Below, one piece after another: positions 11,560 to 20,142 of a stretch of DNA of 64,000 bases. The stretch is taken from positions 26,431 through 90,430 of the forward strand of contig CALWBQ010000011.1 of the NCBI GenBank assembly GCA_944376125.1. Reading direction: 5' to 3'. A program made the translations under genes and the position numbers. Every line of letters starts with the position of its first letter. The first letter of the stretch is position 1. The notes beneath the pieces were generated by a model that ran no database searches, had not been told where the DNA came from, and saw only the letters and a program-made list of their open reading frames with translations. This DNA comes from an uncultured Lachnospiraceae bacterium (GTDB taxonomy: Bacteria > Bacillota > Clostridia > Lachnospirales > Lachnospiraceae).

Positions 11560-12149
11560 TACAGACTTCCTTTCGTAGAGAGTACGTCCTGGATTCTGGC
11601 GTCCTTCGCCAGAGCTTCATCCAGAGCTTTTGCAAAGGCTTTAAAAGCCCCCTCAATAATATGGTGGTTATTGGAGCCAGCCAACTGGCGGATATGAAGA
11701 TTCATGGCTGCGCTGTAGGACACAGCATAGAAAAATTCCCGAATCATCTCTGTCTCCAGGGTTCCCACAAATTCCCGATCCAATTTCAGCTCATAGCCCA
11801 GGTAGGGGCGGCCGCACAGATCCAGGGCGCAGAGAATGAGAGCCTCATCCATGGGAAGAATCTTGGAGCCATAGCGAACGATCCCTTTCTTGTCCCCGGC
11901 TGCCTCCCGAATTGCCGTGCCTAGAACAATCCCTACATCTTCGATGGTGTGGTGGGTGTCAACATTCAGATCCCCCTTCACTTCCAACTCCAAGTCAAAG
12001 AATCCGTGGCGGGCAAAGCTGGCCAGCATATGGTCAAAAAATCCGATTCCTGTGCGGATCCTGCTCTCGCCGGCTCCGTCAAGGTTTAGGGACATGCGGA
12101 TCTGAGTTTCTTTCGTATTGCGGGTAATCTCTGCCGTTCTCGCCATCAT
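11559..12149 (-). CDS. hisB: Imidazoleglycerol-phosphate dehydratase HisB
   Basis: This is a monofunctional IGP dehydratase of 196 residues, catalysing the sixth step of the pathway. Manganese-binding motifs are present: GFFDHMLASFARHG, DTHHTIEDVGI and, near the C-terminus, SNNHHIIEGAFKAFA. No phosphatase domain is fused, as expected outside Proteobacteria. The start overlaps the hisD stop (ATGA), which suggests translational coupling. Confidence 0.97.
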   Translation of the reverse strand: MMARTAEITRNTKETQIRMSLNLDGAGESRIRTGIGFFDHMLASFARHGFFDLELEVKGDLNVDTHHTIEDVGIVLGTAIREAAGDKKGIVRYGSKILPMDEALILCALDLCGRPYLGYELKLDREFVGTLETEMIREFFYAVSYSAAMNLHIRQLAGSNNHHIIEGAFKAFAKALDEALAKDARIQDVLSTKGSL

Positions 12150-13459
12150 TCCCCTCCTTTGCTGACGCCATCTTCAAAACGGACCCGAATTGAATTTGCG
12201 TGGGCTGTCAGGTGTTCCGCCTCGGCAAAAGCGATAATATCCTCGTGAATCTCCTGCAGAGCATCTTTGGAATAATAGATAATGCTGGATTTTTTGATAA
12301 AGTCATCTACACCCAAAGGAGAGAAAAATTTTGCTGTCCCATTGGTAGGAAGAACATGGTTGGGGCCTGCGAAGTAATCTCCCAGAGGTTCTGAGCTGTA
12401 TTCCCCGATGAAAATGGCTCCTGCATTCTGGATTTTTGTCATCACCTCAAACGGATTGCGGGTGACAATCTCCAAGTGCTCGGAGGCGATCTCGTTAGCC
12501 GTAGCAATGGCTTCTTCCAGGGTCTCGACTACCAGAATGTAACCGTAATGCTCCAAAGATTTTTCCAAAATTTCCCGTCTGGACAGAATCTGAAGAAAGG
12601 CGTCCACCTCTTTTGAAACCTTCTCTGCCAGTTCCGGGCTGGTAGTCACCAAGATCGCACTGGCGAGCTCGTCGTGTTCTGCCTGTGAGAGCAGATCTGC
12701 CGCCACATAGCGCGGGTTTGCACTGTCGTCTGCGATCACTAGAATCTCGCTTGGGCCAGCAATGCTGTCAATGCTGACATGGCCGTATACAGCCTTCTTT
12801 GCCAGGGCGACAAAGATATTGCCAGGCCCCACGATTTTATTGACCCGCGGGATTGACTCTGTGCCAAAAGCCAGCGCGGCGATAGCCTGGGCTCCTCCTG
12901 CTTTGTAAACCTCAGTAGCACCTGCTAGATGGGCGGCTGTCAGAGTCACAGGATTGACCTTGCCATCCTTTCCCGGAGGGGTCACCATAACAATACGGCC
13001 GACTCCAGCCACTTTTGCCGGGATGATATTCATAAGGACAGATGAGGGGTAAGCGGCCTTACCTCCAGGAACATAGACGCCGGCGCTCTCCAGGGCGGTG
13101 ATCTTCTGCCCCAGAATTGTCCCGTCTGGTCTGCTCTCAAACCAGCTCTGACGCTTTTGCCTCTCGTGGTGATCCCGGATATTGGCCATGGACTTTTTCA
13201 TCACTTCCAGCAGCTTTCCATCTACAGCATCCATGGCCTCCTGGATTTCCGCTTCCGTTACCCGGATATTCTCTGCAGAGATATCCGCATGATCAAACTT
13301 TTTGGTATACTCAAAGAGCGCCTCATCGCCGCGCCTTTTCACATCCTCTACAATCTCCTGCACTGTCCCGGCGTATTCCCCATATTGATTAGGGTCGCGC
13401 TTCAGCAGATCGGACAGGATATTCTGTTTTGCCTGGCTGTCCAGTTTCACAATTCTCAT
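12146..13459 (-). CDS. hisD: Histidinol dehydrogenase HisD
   Basis: HisD performs the last two oxidations from L-histidinol to L-histidine using NAD and zinc. The 437-residue protein shows [16 protein letters not shown] and the zinc/active-site run [15 protein letters not shown]. Later catalytic residues lie in SEHLEIVT and in the [14 protein letters not shown] stretch. Length is typical. It overlaps hisG by 4 nt (ATGA) upstream and hisB downstream. Confidence 0.97.
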   Translation of the reverse strand: MRIVKLDSQAKQNILSDLLKRDPNQYGEYAGTVQEIVEDVKRRGDEALFEYTKKFDHADISAENIRVTEAEIQEAMDAVDGKLLEVMKKSMANIRDHHERQKRQSWFESRPDGTILGQKITALESAGVYVPGGKAAYPSSVLMNIIPAKVAGVGRIVMVTPPGKDGKVNPVTLTAAHLAGATEVYKAGGAQAIAALAFGTESIPRVNKIVGPGNIFVALAKKAVYGHVSIDSIAGPSEILVIADDSANPRYVAADLLSQAEHDELASAILVTTSPELAEKVSKEVDAFLQILSRREILEKSLEHYGYILVVETLEEAIATANEIASEHLEIVTRNPFEVMTKIQNAGAIFIGEYSSEPLGDYFAGPNHVLPTNGTAKFFSPLGVDDFIKKSSIIYYSKDALQEIHEDIIAFAEAEHLTAHANSIRVRFEDGVSKGGE

Positions 13460-14109
13460 ATTTTTTCATCCTCCCGCAATATCTGTTTGAAATCCCGGAT
13501 CAGACCTGCGATCCTCTCCTGCTCTCTCTTCATGCTGACCTGATTGACCACCATTCTGGCAGAAAGGCTGCAGATTTCTTCCAGAACTGTGAGGCCATTT
13601 TCTCTCAAAGTGGAGCCAGTCTCCACAATATCGACGATGACCTCGGATAGCCCTACCAGGGGAGCCAGCTCAATGGAACCTCCCAGCTTAATGATCTCTA
13701 CAGTCTGATGCTTTTTATTGTAAAAGTAATCTTTTGCAATGTTAGGGTACTTGGTAGCCACGCGGATCAGTTCGTGGTGCTTCAGTTTCTCTCTGGCTTC
13801 TTCCGGCCCGCAGACGCACATTCGGCATTTCCCGATTCCCAGATCTACCACCTCATACAATTTTCGTCCTTCCTCCATGATTGTGTCTTTTCCGGCAATC
13901 CCGATGTCGGCGGCACCGTACTCCACATAAGTGGGGACATCAGTTGCCTTCGCCAGGAAGAAACGGATTCCCAGATCTTCATTAACGAAAATCAATTTTC
14001 GGGAATTTTTGTCTTTCATCTCCTCGCAGGTGATGCCGATCTGCTCAAACAGATCCATTGCTTTCTGCGCCAGCCTTCCCTTGGCCAGCGCTACTGTTAA
14101 ATATCTCAT
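13456..14109 (-). CDS. hisG: ATP phosphoribosyltransferase catalytic subunit, short form
   Basis: HisG catalyses the committed step of histidine synthesis. At 217 residues it is the short form, lacking the C-terminal histidine-binding domain, and so needs the HisZ regulatory subunit encoded just upstream. The start [20 protein letters not shown] and the PRPP-binding region [15 protein letters not shown] are clear. It lies 38 bp after hisZ. Feedback inhibition by histidine is expected to work through HisZ. Confidence 0.96.
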   Translation of the reverse strand: MRYLTVALAKGRLAQKAMDLFEQIGITCEEMKDKNSRKLIFVNEDLGIRFFLAKATDVPTYVEYGAADIGIAGKDTIMEEGRKLYEVVDLGIGKCRMCVCGPEEAREKLKHHELIRVATKYPNIAKDYFYNKKHQTVEIIKLGGSIELAPLVGLSEVIVDIVETGSTLRENGLTVLEEICSLSARMVVNQVSMKREQERIAGLIRDFKQILREDEKI

Positions 14110-14147
14110 ATCAGTCCTCTTTCATAGATTCATTTTCCTTTTGCTGT

Positions 14148-15410
14148 CTAGTCCACATATTCAGAAAATGGGATAGCATCCCGGCTGCCATTTACCAGAT
14201 CTATGGCAGTCACAATGGTTCCTTCTCCCTTCAGGTAGAGGACAGTTCGCATCTTTCTATCTGACGCCATCTTTTGATAGTCTCCAATCTCTCTGCCTTC
14301 ATGGCGCACAGAACTTACAGCGTACATTCCCAGGCTTCTGAAATGCTGTCCCAGCCGGATCGCCTGCTTTTCCGCGGTGGGCTCAAACAGGATCAGCACA
14401 TTTGCCTGCTTAACCGGAACCTGAATCTGCTGCCGGGACAAGGCCAGAAGCACCTGGTTGACCTCGATGGCAAACCCTACGGCGGGACTGTTTTTTCCAA
14501 ACTGCTCCAGCAGGCGGTCATAGCGGCCGCCGGTCACTATATAGTCCCCAGTCCCGTAAGTGTAGGCTTTAAAAATGATTCCTGTATAATACTGGTAGCG
14601 GCTGACCATTCCCAAATCGTAGGAGACATAATCGGACAGCCCATAGGCTTCCATCAGGTGCTGGATCCTCTCCAGCCTGGAAAGCGCTGCCAGTGCTCTG
14701 GGACTTCTGGTCAATTCTCTAGCATGGGAGAGCTGGTCAGCCGAACCGAACAGCTCCATAAGAGTCAGGAAACTCTGGCGGGATTCCTCAGAGATCTCCT
14801 GGGAATCTAAAAGCTCCTCCACGCCGAAATAGTTTTTATTCTCAATCAGTTCCCGCAGGTCTTCCCGGGTCTGCCCGTCCATTCCCGCTTCCTCCGTCAG
14901 TCCACGGAAAAAATCTGCATGGCCAATTTCGACCTGGAATTCTTTCAGTCCGGTTTGCTGCAAGGATTCAATGACCATAGCCAGCAGCTCTGCATCAGCC
15001 TGCTCCGAGTCATCCCCGATCAGCTCAGCTCCTGTCTGCGTGGTCTCCTTCAGTCTCCCTTGATAACTGGTATTATTTTTGTAGGTCCTCTCCAGATAGC
15101 ACAGTCGAAGCGGCATCGTATCGTCCATGTAATACTTCGCCACGCATCTGGCCACCGCCGGCGTCATATCCGGCTTTAAGACCAGAGTATTGTTGTCCCG
15201 GTCAAAGAATTTGAACATTTCCTTATCCCCGACACTGCCCCGGTCTTTGTTAAAGATATCGAAGTACTCAAAACTTGGGGTCTCAATATGCTCATACCCA
15301 TATTGGTAGAACGTGCCCAGTATTTTGTTTTCTACTGCCAGCTTTCGCTGGCATTCTCCATTGTAAATATCCCGGACACCCTCCGGGGTATGTAATAGCC
15401 GGTTTTCCAT
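14148..15410 (-). CDS. hisZ: ATP phosphoribosyltransferase regulatory subunit HisZ
   Basis: This is a histidyl-tRNA synthetase paralogue (420 residues) that activates short-form HisG and senses histidine. Class II synthetase motifs are present: motif 2 around LCYLERTYKN and the histidine-site run TGGRYDRLLEQFG. It lacks a full anticodon-binding domain; the C-terminal 90 residues are only partly similar to one. It is the first gene of the his operon, with AGGTGG 4 nt before ATG and a strong promoter at 15484-15512. Confidence 0.92.
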   Translation of the reverse strand: MENRLLHTPEGVRDIYNGECQRKLAVENKILGTFYQYGYEHIETPSFEYFDIFNKDRGSVGDKEMFKFFDRDNNTLVLKPDMTPAVARCVAKYYMDDTMPLRLCYLERTYKNNTSYQGRLKETTQTGAELIGDDSEQADAELLAMVIESLQQTGLKEFQVEIGHADFFRGLTEEAGMDGQTREDLRELIENKNYFGVEELLDSQEISEESRQSFLTLMELFGSADQLSHARELTRSPRALAALSRLERIQHLMEAYGLSDYVSYDLGMVSRYQYYTGIIFKAYTYGTGDYIVTGGRYDRLLEQFGKNSPAVGFAIEVNQVLLALSRQQIQVPVKQANVLILFEPTAEKQAIRLGQHFRSLGMYAVSSVRHEGREIGDYQKMASDRKMRTVLYLKGEGTIVTAIDLVNGSRDAIPFSEYVD

Positions 15411-15443
15411 AAATCCACCTTTCCTAATATCGCCCCATTACTT

Positions 15444-15477
15444 TATCATAGTAACGTGATAATATGGTAGCATGATA
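15444..15477. promoter_or_regulatory. Candidate operator in the his leader
   Basis: TATCAT (15444-15449) and ATGATA (15472-15477) form an inverted repeat. It extends imperfectly to 12 nt arms (9 of 12 pairs) and spans the predicted transcription start and early leader of hisZ. The leader, about 67 nt, is too short for a histidine T-box. Repressor control is inferred only from position and symmetry. Confidence 0.4.
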
Positions 15478-15483
15478 GAATTC

Positions 15484-15512
15484 ATTATAAAAGACAGACC
15501 TGCATCTGTCAA
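15484..15512 (-). promoter_or_regulatory. Promoter of the his operon
   Basis: Exact consensus on the minus strand: TTGACA (15507-15512), 17 nt spacer, TATAAT (15484-15489). The -35 overlaps the 3' end of recU, so the promoter is separate from recU transcription. A perfect promoter usually implies that a repressor or attenuator controls it. Confidence 0.9.
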
Positions 15513-16042
15513 TCTCTTCTTTCCAGATCCATCTGGAGCTGTTCCAGATAGTGGACGAACTGTTCTCTGTGAGAACGGATCCGCCACGATTTGTCCACTT
15601 CCTCGTATGTAAAACTTTTTCGTCCTCCATTCTCCATCCGCTCCCAAAAACGGCTGACTTCTGCAAAGGGCAGATAATAAATCTCATTCTTCTGCGTAAA
15701 GGAAAGGATAATAAAAGAAACCCCGCCCTGCTCTTCAAATTCTTTCATAAAAGCAATCTGGTGGGGGTGGATATTTTGCAATGGGAAGGTGGATGCCGCA
15801 CACTCCTTCGCGTCAAAGCAGATGGGAATCCCCTGAACCGCCCCTATGTAGTCAACGGTGCTCTTCTGCTCAAAGTACGCCAGCGTGATGTGGCGGCTCT
15901 CTTTATCGATTGCAATGGGCGTAATGGGCGTCGGCACTTTCTGGATCAGGGCCAGTTTCTTTTCCCGATAGCTGTCATTGGTTCGATTGATCAATTCTTC
16001 TAGTGTGGAACCCCGAAGGCCCCTGCTGTTCCATGTTCCCAT
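15509..16042 (-). CDS. recU: Holliday junction resolvase RecU
   Basis: RecU cleaves four-way DNA junctions in recombination and repair in Firmicutes. The 177-residue protein carries the nuclease core DYIGAVQGIPICFDAKECAA (Asp and the Asp-x-Lys metal site), followed by the family signature FPLQNIHPHQIAFM. The N-terminal LEELINRTNDSYREKKLALI matches the helix that precedes the stalk. In many relatives recU is paired with a penicillin-binding protein gene; here it is not. Confidence 0.92.
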   Translation of the reverse strand: MGTWNSRGLRGSTLEELINRTNDSYREKKLALIQKVPTPITPIAIDKESRHITLAYFEQKSTVDYIGAVQGIPICFDAKECAASTFPLQNIHPHQIAFMKEFEEQGGVSFIILSFTQKNEIYYLPFAEVSRFWERMENGGRKSFTYEEVDKSWRIRSHREQFVHYLEQLQMDLERRD

Positions 16043-16125
16043 CTCAATGTTTCCCTCTTTATAAACGGCTCTATCCCGGCGGATTCTCTGTTCAGACTGC
16101 AGCCTTAATCGCAGTCACAGGGATT

Positions 16126-16154
16126 ATTATAACGGAAAACATCTGCTCATGCAA
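16126..16154 (-). promoter_or_regulatory. Promoter of recU
   Basis: Minus strand TTGCAT (16149-16154), 17 nt, TATAAT (16126-16131), about 84 nt before the recU start. Confidence 0.75.
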
Positions 16155-16165
16155 TCGCATCTCCC

Positions 16166-16669
16166 TCAAAACTGCAATTTCTCAATAAAATTCAGCACAT
16201 CTTCTGAATGGCGGAAGACTTTGAATTTATTTCCGTATACGGACAGAGTGCGGAGAATTTCCCGGCGCTGATGATTAAATTCGAAGACCCATTTGATATT
16301 GAGACATAGGAAGTTCAAAGTTGGCCTGGAATTGAACTTTTCTTTGCCCAGCTTTTGCCTGATCCATCGCCGAAATACGCGAAACAGTCTGGTTCCGGTG
16401 TCTGCATCAAGAAAAATAATATAGTCGCAGAGGGGAAAACTTTCCTGCAGGCAGTTTCTGGGGGAACCTTCCACGATCCAGCTGTCTTCAGCTATAATAG
16501 CCTGAAAAATCCGCTCTCTCTCCTGAGGACTTCTCTTTTTGTCTCCGCAGGCAGTGCGCTCCCAAACGATATTGTCTTTTTCATAATACGGTATCTCGTA
16601 TCTCTCTGATATCTCTTTCGCCAACGTAGTTTTGCCGCTGGCAACCGAGCCAATGATATCCAATTTCAA
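16166..16669 (-). CDS. P-loop NTPase of the adenylate-kinase/topology-modulation type
   Basis: The 168-residue protein has a kinase-like P-loop (GSVASGKTTLA) at its N-terminus, a segment YYEKDNIVWER typical of the FlaR/topology-modulation family, and a basic Arg-rich lid (RLFRVFRRWIRQK). I prefer a TTG start at 16669 because GGGGAG lies 7 nt upstream; the ATG at 16726 has no ribosome site and would add 19 unconserved residues. Substrate is unknown; small-molecule kinase activity is likely from the fold. It has its own promoter. Confidence 0.7.
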   Translation of the reverse strand: MKLDIIGSVASGKTTLAKEISERYEIPYYEKDNIVWERTACGDKKRSPQERERIFQAIIAEDSWIVEGSPRNCLQESFPLCDYIIFLDADTGTRLFRVFRRWIRQKLGKEKFNSRPTLNFLCLNIKWVFEFNHQRREILRTLSVYGNKFKVFRHSEDVLNFIEKLQF

Positions 16670-16759
16670 CCTATCACTCCCCTGGGGAGACAGGCTCCCA
16701 AAAAGCCAGCAGCCCTGGCCAGCCATTCATGCTGTGCAAATCAAGATTTCTTCACAGCT

Positions 16760-16788
16760 ATTATATCATAGTTTGACGGCGGCTACAA
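16760..16788 (-). promoter_or_regulatory. Promoter of the P-loop NTPase gene
   Basis: Minus strand TTGTAG (16783-16788), 17 nt, TATAAT (16760-16765). It overlaps the last codons of the ABC permease gene, so the NTPase gene can be transcribed independently. Confidence 0.6.
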
Positions 16789-17443
16789 AGAAAAGTGCTG
16801 TGAGAACCGCATCTGCGGCAAAGCCAGAGACTCCGGCCCCAATGTGCCATGCCAGATTGTGAAGGTACAGGGCCAGCAGAAATAAGACAGCTCCGGCAGC
16901 CCGCCGCGGCCATTTCCTGGAGAACCACAGGCAGGCTGTCTGCCAGGCGGCCAGTGCGGTGACGGGATACGCGACGCCACCAAACCAGAGCATCTGCAGC
17001 ATGTCCGGAACATCTGCCGTGATCGTCAAATATGTGGTTGTTGCGGTCCAAAAGCGCCGGAGGAACCAAGAATCCAGATAGAGTGCAGCCACTGCAGCGG
17101 CACTGAAGAAAAAAGTCACAAAAATTCTGACAGCGGCCGTCCTGGCGGCAGACCGGCAGGCCATCTGCTCCAGCACATGCCAGGGTTTTCCCATATCCCC
17201 CAGCAGAGAGATGGAGGGATATAAAACAATCTGGTACAGGCAGAGCAGAACCAGGAGCAGGCTGGGACCTGTCAGCAAGCCGGAAAAGCCGGACAGAGAC
17301 ATTCCGCCGGAGCTTTCCCAGCCTTTTGGAACCGGCAAAAGGGCATGTAACACCAAAACAGCTCCAATCAGCGGCCAGATGATCCGATTGTCATACAGCC
17401 GCATTCTCAGCTCCCATTTGGCCACTGTTTTGATCTCTCTCAT
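16766..17443 (-). CDS. ABC transporter membrane protein
   Basis: The 225-residue protein has about six hydrophobic segments (around residues 20-37, 55-78, 100-120, 145-168, 182-200 and 203-222) and a basic N-terminus (REIKTVAKWELRMRLYDNR). It has no recognisable catalytic motif. It overlaps the upstream ATP-binding gene by 4 nt and so is the likely membrane partner of that ATPase. The GntR-ABC-permease arrangement resembles YtrA-type exporter operons that respond to envelope-active compounds. The substrate cannot be read from sequence. Confidence 0.75.
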   Translation of the reverse strand: MREIKTVAKWELRMRLYDNRIIWPLIGAVLVLHALLPVPKGWESSGGMSLSGFSGLLTGPSLLLVLLCLYQIVLYPSISLLGDMGKPWHVLEQMACRSAARTAAVRIFVTFFFSAAAVAALYLDSWFLRRFWTATTTYLTITADVPDMLQMLWFGGVAYPVTALAAWQTACLWFSRKWPRRAAGAVLFLLALYLHNLAWHIGAGVSGFAADAVLTALFFVAAVKL

Positions 17444-18117
17444 TGAACCACCTCCAAATAGTACTCTTCAATCGATTTCCCTGTTTCCCGTATGGCGTCG
17501 GCGTCCTCCAAAACGATTCCGTTCTCTGTCAGGATGGCCACAGTATCCAGAAGCTCCCCCAGATCTCTCAGCAGATGTGTAGCCACAAGCACGGTGGAGC
17601 CTTCCCGCAGATTTTCAAGAAGTATTTTTACCATATCCCGCTTCAGCCTGGGGTCAAAGCCGGCAGCCGGTTCATCCATCAGGTACAGAGGAACGTTCCG
17701 GCAAAGTGTGAGAAAAAGGCAGAGCCTCTCCTTCTGCCCTCTGGACATGCGGGCAATCTTTTGGGATGCCTCCAGTCCGTATTCTCTGCAGAGCTGATCT
17801 GCCCTGCAGGCATCAAAATCGTCAAAAAAATCCCGGTAATATTGGATGGCATCCCTGACGCGGAAAAACGGATAGAAATTTTCCGGTTCCGGAAGCCACG
17901 CTGATTTTCCTGTCACAGTCACCTGGCCCTCATCCGGCTCCATCAGACCGCCGATCACAGAGAGCAGGGTGGTCTTGCCGATGCCGTTTGTCCCCAGAAG
18001 TCCGATGATCCGCCCGGAGGGAAAGGATACCGTGAGATGTCTCAGCACCGGGCGTCCCTCAAACCCTTTCGAGACATTTTGAATCTGTATGAGAATCCCC
18101 TCATGTTCGGCTGTCAT
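17440..18117 (-). CDS. ABC transporter ATP-binding protein
   Basis: The 225-residue ATPase has Walker A GTNGIGKTTL (about residue 40), a signature motif altered to MSRGQKERL instead of LSGGQ, Walker B LYLMDEPAAGFD, and the switch His in VATHLLRDL. It overlaps the GntR gene by 17 nt upstream and the permease by 4 nt downstream, forming a tight three-gene operon. The protein probably powers export or a sensing function, as in YtrB-like systems; that role is inference. Confidence 0.9.
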   Translation of the reverse strand: MTAEHEGILIQIQNVSKGFEGRPVLRHLTVSFPSGRIIGLLGTNGIGKTTLLSVIGGLMEPDEGQVTVTGKSAWLPEPENFYPFFRVRDAIQYYRDFFDDFDACRADQLCREYGLEASQKIARMSRGQKERLCLFLTLCRNVPLYLMDEPAAGFDPRLKRDMVKILLENLREGSTVLVATHLLRDLGELLDTVAILTENGIVLEDADAIRETGKSIEEYYLEVVQ

Positions 18118-18469
18118 CTGCCATCTCCTCCTTTACCATCTCCAGAATTTCTCTGTTATGAAAGCCCATATCGGCCATTTTTTGCAGAAAGCTCCTGATT
18201 TCCCTGGCTACCATTTCCCGCCTCAGGCGTTCCCTTGCGCCAGGGACGACGAAACTGCCGACGCCTTTCCTGGTAGTAATGATCTCCTGATGCTCCAGAA
18301 GCTGAATCCCTCGCTGGACTGTCAGGGCCGTCACCTGATAGCGGGCGGAATACTCCCGTATAGAACCCAGTTTTTCTTCTTCCGGCAGGCTGCCGCGCAC
18401 AATCTGATTTTTAATATCGTCTGCAATCTGAACATAGATTGGGATATTATCCTGAAATACCATTTTCAT
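18101..18469 (-). CDS. GntR-family regulator, YtrA type
   Basis: The 122-residue protein begins with the winged helix of the GntR family (PIYVQIADDIKNQIVRGSLP, then LGSIREYSARYQVTALTVQRGI). It has only a short helical C-terminal extension, which is typical of the YtrA subfamily linked to ABC transporters. It is the first gene of the operon it likely represses; a palindrome lies on its own promoter at 18488-18513. The inducer is unknown. Confidence 0.9.
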   Translation of the reverse strand: MKMVFQDNIPIYVQIADDIKNQIVRGSLPEEEKLGSIREYSARYQVTALTVQRGIQLLEHQEIITTRKGVGSFVVPGARERLRREMVAREIRSFLQKMADMGFHNREILEMVKEEMADDSRT

Positions 18470-18487
18470 TCCCGCTTCTTATATACT

Positions 18488-18513
18488 ATTATACTTATGT
18501 ATTACAGTATAAT
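18488..18513. promoter_or_regulatory. Probable GntR/YtrA operator
   Basis: Perfect inverted repeat ATTATACT (18488-18495), 10 nt, AGTATAAT (18506-18513). It overlaps the -10 and start site of the GntR operon, a position that would block RNA polymerase. Spacing is compatible with a YtrA dimer site. Confidence 0.7.
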
Positions 18514-18540
18514 TATAACAAATGCCGGGGGGACTGTCAA
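18512..18540 (-). promoter_or_regulatory. Promoter of the GntR-ABC operon
   Basis: Exact consensus TTGACA (18535-18540), 17 nt, TATAAT (18512-18517) on the minus strand, overlapped by the inverted repeat. Confidence 0.88.
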
Positions 18541-18570
18541 TCTCATCTTCCGTCCTTCCGGCAGTTTGCG

Positions 18571-19137
18571 TCACTGTTTTTCTCTCTTCTCCTTATCCAG
18601 GGAGTCCTGGCGGATCATCTGGCGCAGTTCCTTCAGATACGGTGAAAACTCCGCTCTCTCATTTCCGTATGTCAGATTGAGCTGGTACTCTAAGGGAAGC
18701 CAGGTGGAGATGTCTGCTTCATTGTGCTGGACCAGACATTCCATGGCATCCAGGGCTTTGTAGATGCGGGCCTCCAGGGTCTTCTGCTCCTCCATCTCGT
18801 CAAACAGAGCTGTCAGTTCGCCCAAATAAGGCTGGGGTAGGCTGCACAGCAGACCGTCCACCGCCTCCTTTTCTGTGCTGCGGTGGCTGTCTGTCTTAGA
18901 AAAGGCCGGGATATCCCCGGTAACTGCCTCTCCCAGATCGTGGCAGAGACACATAAGAATGATCTTGTTAATATCTGCCTTCGGAAATTCATCTTTGACC
19001 AGATAGGCCATCAGAGCCAGCCGCCAGCTGTGCTCCGCCACACTCTCCTGGCGTCCGGCAGAAGTCCAGGAATGGCGGGTATTGTACTTCATCGGTTCCA
19101 CTTTATTTAAAAAGGTAATCAGAGTTCTGCAGTTCAT
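18571..19137 (-). CDS. HD-domain hydrolase (YfbR/HDDC2-like)
   Basis: The 188-residue protein has the metal-binding pattern of an HD phosphohydrolase: His in ESVAEHSWR, the His-Asp pair in LCHDLGEAVTGD, and a distal Asp in ALDAMECLVQH. The layout is closest to 5'-deoxynucleotidase-like YfbR/HDDC2 proteins, which hydrolyse deoxynucleoside monophosphates; that substrate is inference from family. It is divergent from a second, unrelated HD protein across a 225 bp intergenic region. Its ribosome site is CAGGAGG. Confidence 0.8.
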   Translation of the reverse strand: MNCRTLITFLNKVEPMKYNTRHSWTSAGRQESVAEHSWRLALMAYLVKDEFPKADINKIILMCLCHDLGEAVTGDIPAFSKTDSHRSTEKEAVDGLLCSLPQPYLGELTALFDEMEEQKTLEARIYKALDAMECLVQHNEADISTWLPLEYQLNLTYGNERAEFSPYLKELRQMIRQDSLDKEKREKQ

Positions 19138-19191
19138 ATTAGTTGTCCTCCTGGCGTTTTGACTCCGGCTAATGCCGGGCTGATGCCTTGT

Positions 19192-19220
19192 ATTATAAAC
19201 GACTTTTCTTTTTTATGCAA
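19192..19220 (-). promoter_or_regulatory. Promoter of the minus-strand HD gene
   Basis: Minus strand TTGCAT (19215-19220), 17 nt, TATAAT (19192-19197). It ends 5 bp before the structured repeat at 19225. The leader also carries a CCGGC/GCCGG hairpin. Confidence 0.75.
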
Positions 19221-19224
19221 TCAA

Positions 19225-19290
19225 GGTATAATAACCGCAGAGCGGTGATTATACCTGCGCATACCGGTTTCTGCGTTCACCGCAGAAATC
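19225..19290 (+). repeat. Two-hairpin dispersed element, copy A
   Basis: A 66 bp sequence shared with 53100-53165 at 60 of 66 positions. The first half is a 14 bp hairpin with one mismatch (GGTATAAT...ATTATACC closing a 3 nt loop). The second half is a weaker hairpin (TTTCTGCG/CGCAGAAA). TATAAT occurs on both strands of the first stem. A fragment of the left arm (GGTACAATAACCGC) recurs at 19336-19349, just before the next gene. Confidence 0.8.
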
Positions 19291-19362
19291 CGGGCGCTGA
19301 ATTCCGCCGGAGGCTGCCATATCCCTTCGGGACATGGTACAATAACCGCTGGAGGTCGAACT

Positions 19363-20142
19363 ATGAAATCTGATTATCTTACTGCTTTTCAGGAATATAC
19401 AAAACACTACAATACAAACGACGCCAAAGTTCATCTGAAAATCGTCCATACGTACCATGTGGCTGAAGTGATGGAAGAGATATGCCGGCGCCGCAAAATC
19501 CAGGGCCGTCTGGCTGATCTGGCTTGGCTCTGCGCCCTGTTTCACGACATTGGCCGTTTTGAGCAGCTTCGCCGCTACGGCACCTTTTCTGATGGAACCA
19601 GCATTGACCACGCTGCCCTGGGCTGCCAGATCCTGCAGGAGGAGGCATTTCTGTGCAGGCTTCCAAGACAGGATCAGGAGCTCATCCTGACAGCAATCCG
19701 CAATCACAATCAATATGCCATCGAAACTGGACTGTCAGATGAGGCACAGACTCTCTGCCATCTGATACGGGATGCTGACAAATGCGATATTTTTCGCGTT
19801 TTTGCCACCGATGATCTGAACGATGTGACCGGCTGTTCGGAGGACGAGGCAGCCGCACAGACAATCTCCCCGCTTGTGGCCCAGGCGGTCTTTTCCCACC
19901 GCTGCGTGCGCAGGGATGAGAGAAGGACCGGCCTGGATTTCTGGGTCAGCTTCCTGGGATTTTTCTTTGACATGGCCTACCCGGAGAGCATCGCCATTGC
20001 CAGAGAGCAGGGGTATTACCGGATCCCATTTGACAGAACCCACTTTCTGAGAGAGGATACCGCGGCATTGATTGCCAGACTTCTCCAGGAAACCGAGCAA
20101 TACTGCAAAAGCCGCCTTGCTATTCTGCCAGATCCCCGGTAA
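19363..20142 (+). CDS. HD-domain metal-dependent phosphohydrolase
   Basis: The 259-residue protein has an HD domain in its first half: His in TYHVAEVMEE, the pair in ALFHDIGRFEQ, then DHAALG, a His in AIRNHNQYAIE and an Asp in LIRDADKCDIFRV. This series fits a two-metal HD hydrolase of uncertain nucleotide substrate. The C-terminal third is helical. GGAGG lies 7 nt before the ATG. The 3' end overlaps the convergent anti-sigma gene by 23 bp. Confidence 0.8.
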   Translation: MKSDYLTAFQEYTKHYNTNDAKVHLKIVHTYHVAEVMEEICRRRKIQGRLADLAWLCALFHDIGRFEQLRRYGTFSDGTSIDHAALGCQILQEEAFLCRLPRQDQELILTAIRNHNQYAIETGLSDEAQTLCHLIRDADKCDIFRVFATDDLNDVTGCSEDEAAAQTISPLVAQAVFSHRCVRRDERRTGLDFWVSFLGFFFDMAYPESIAIAREQGYYRIPFDRTHFLREDTAALIARLLQETEQYCKSRLAILPDPR

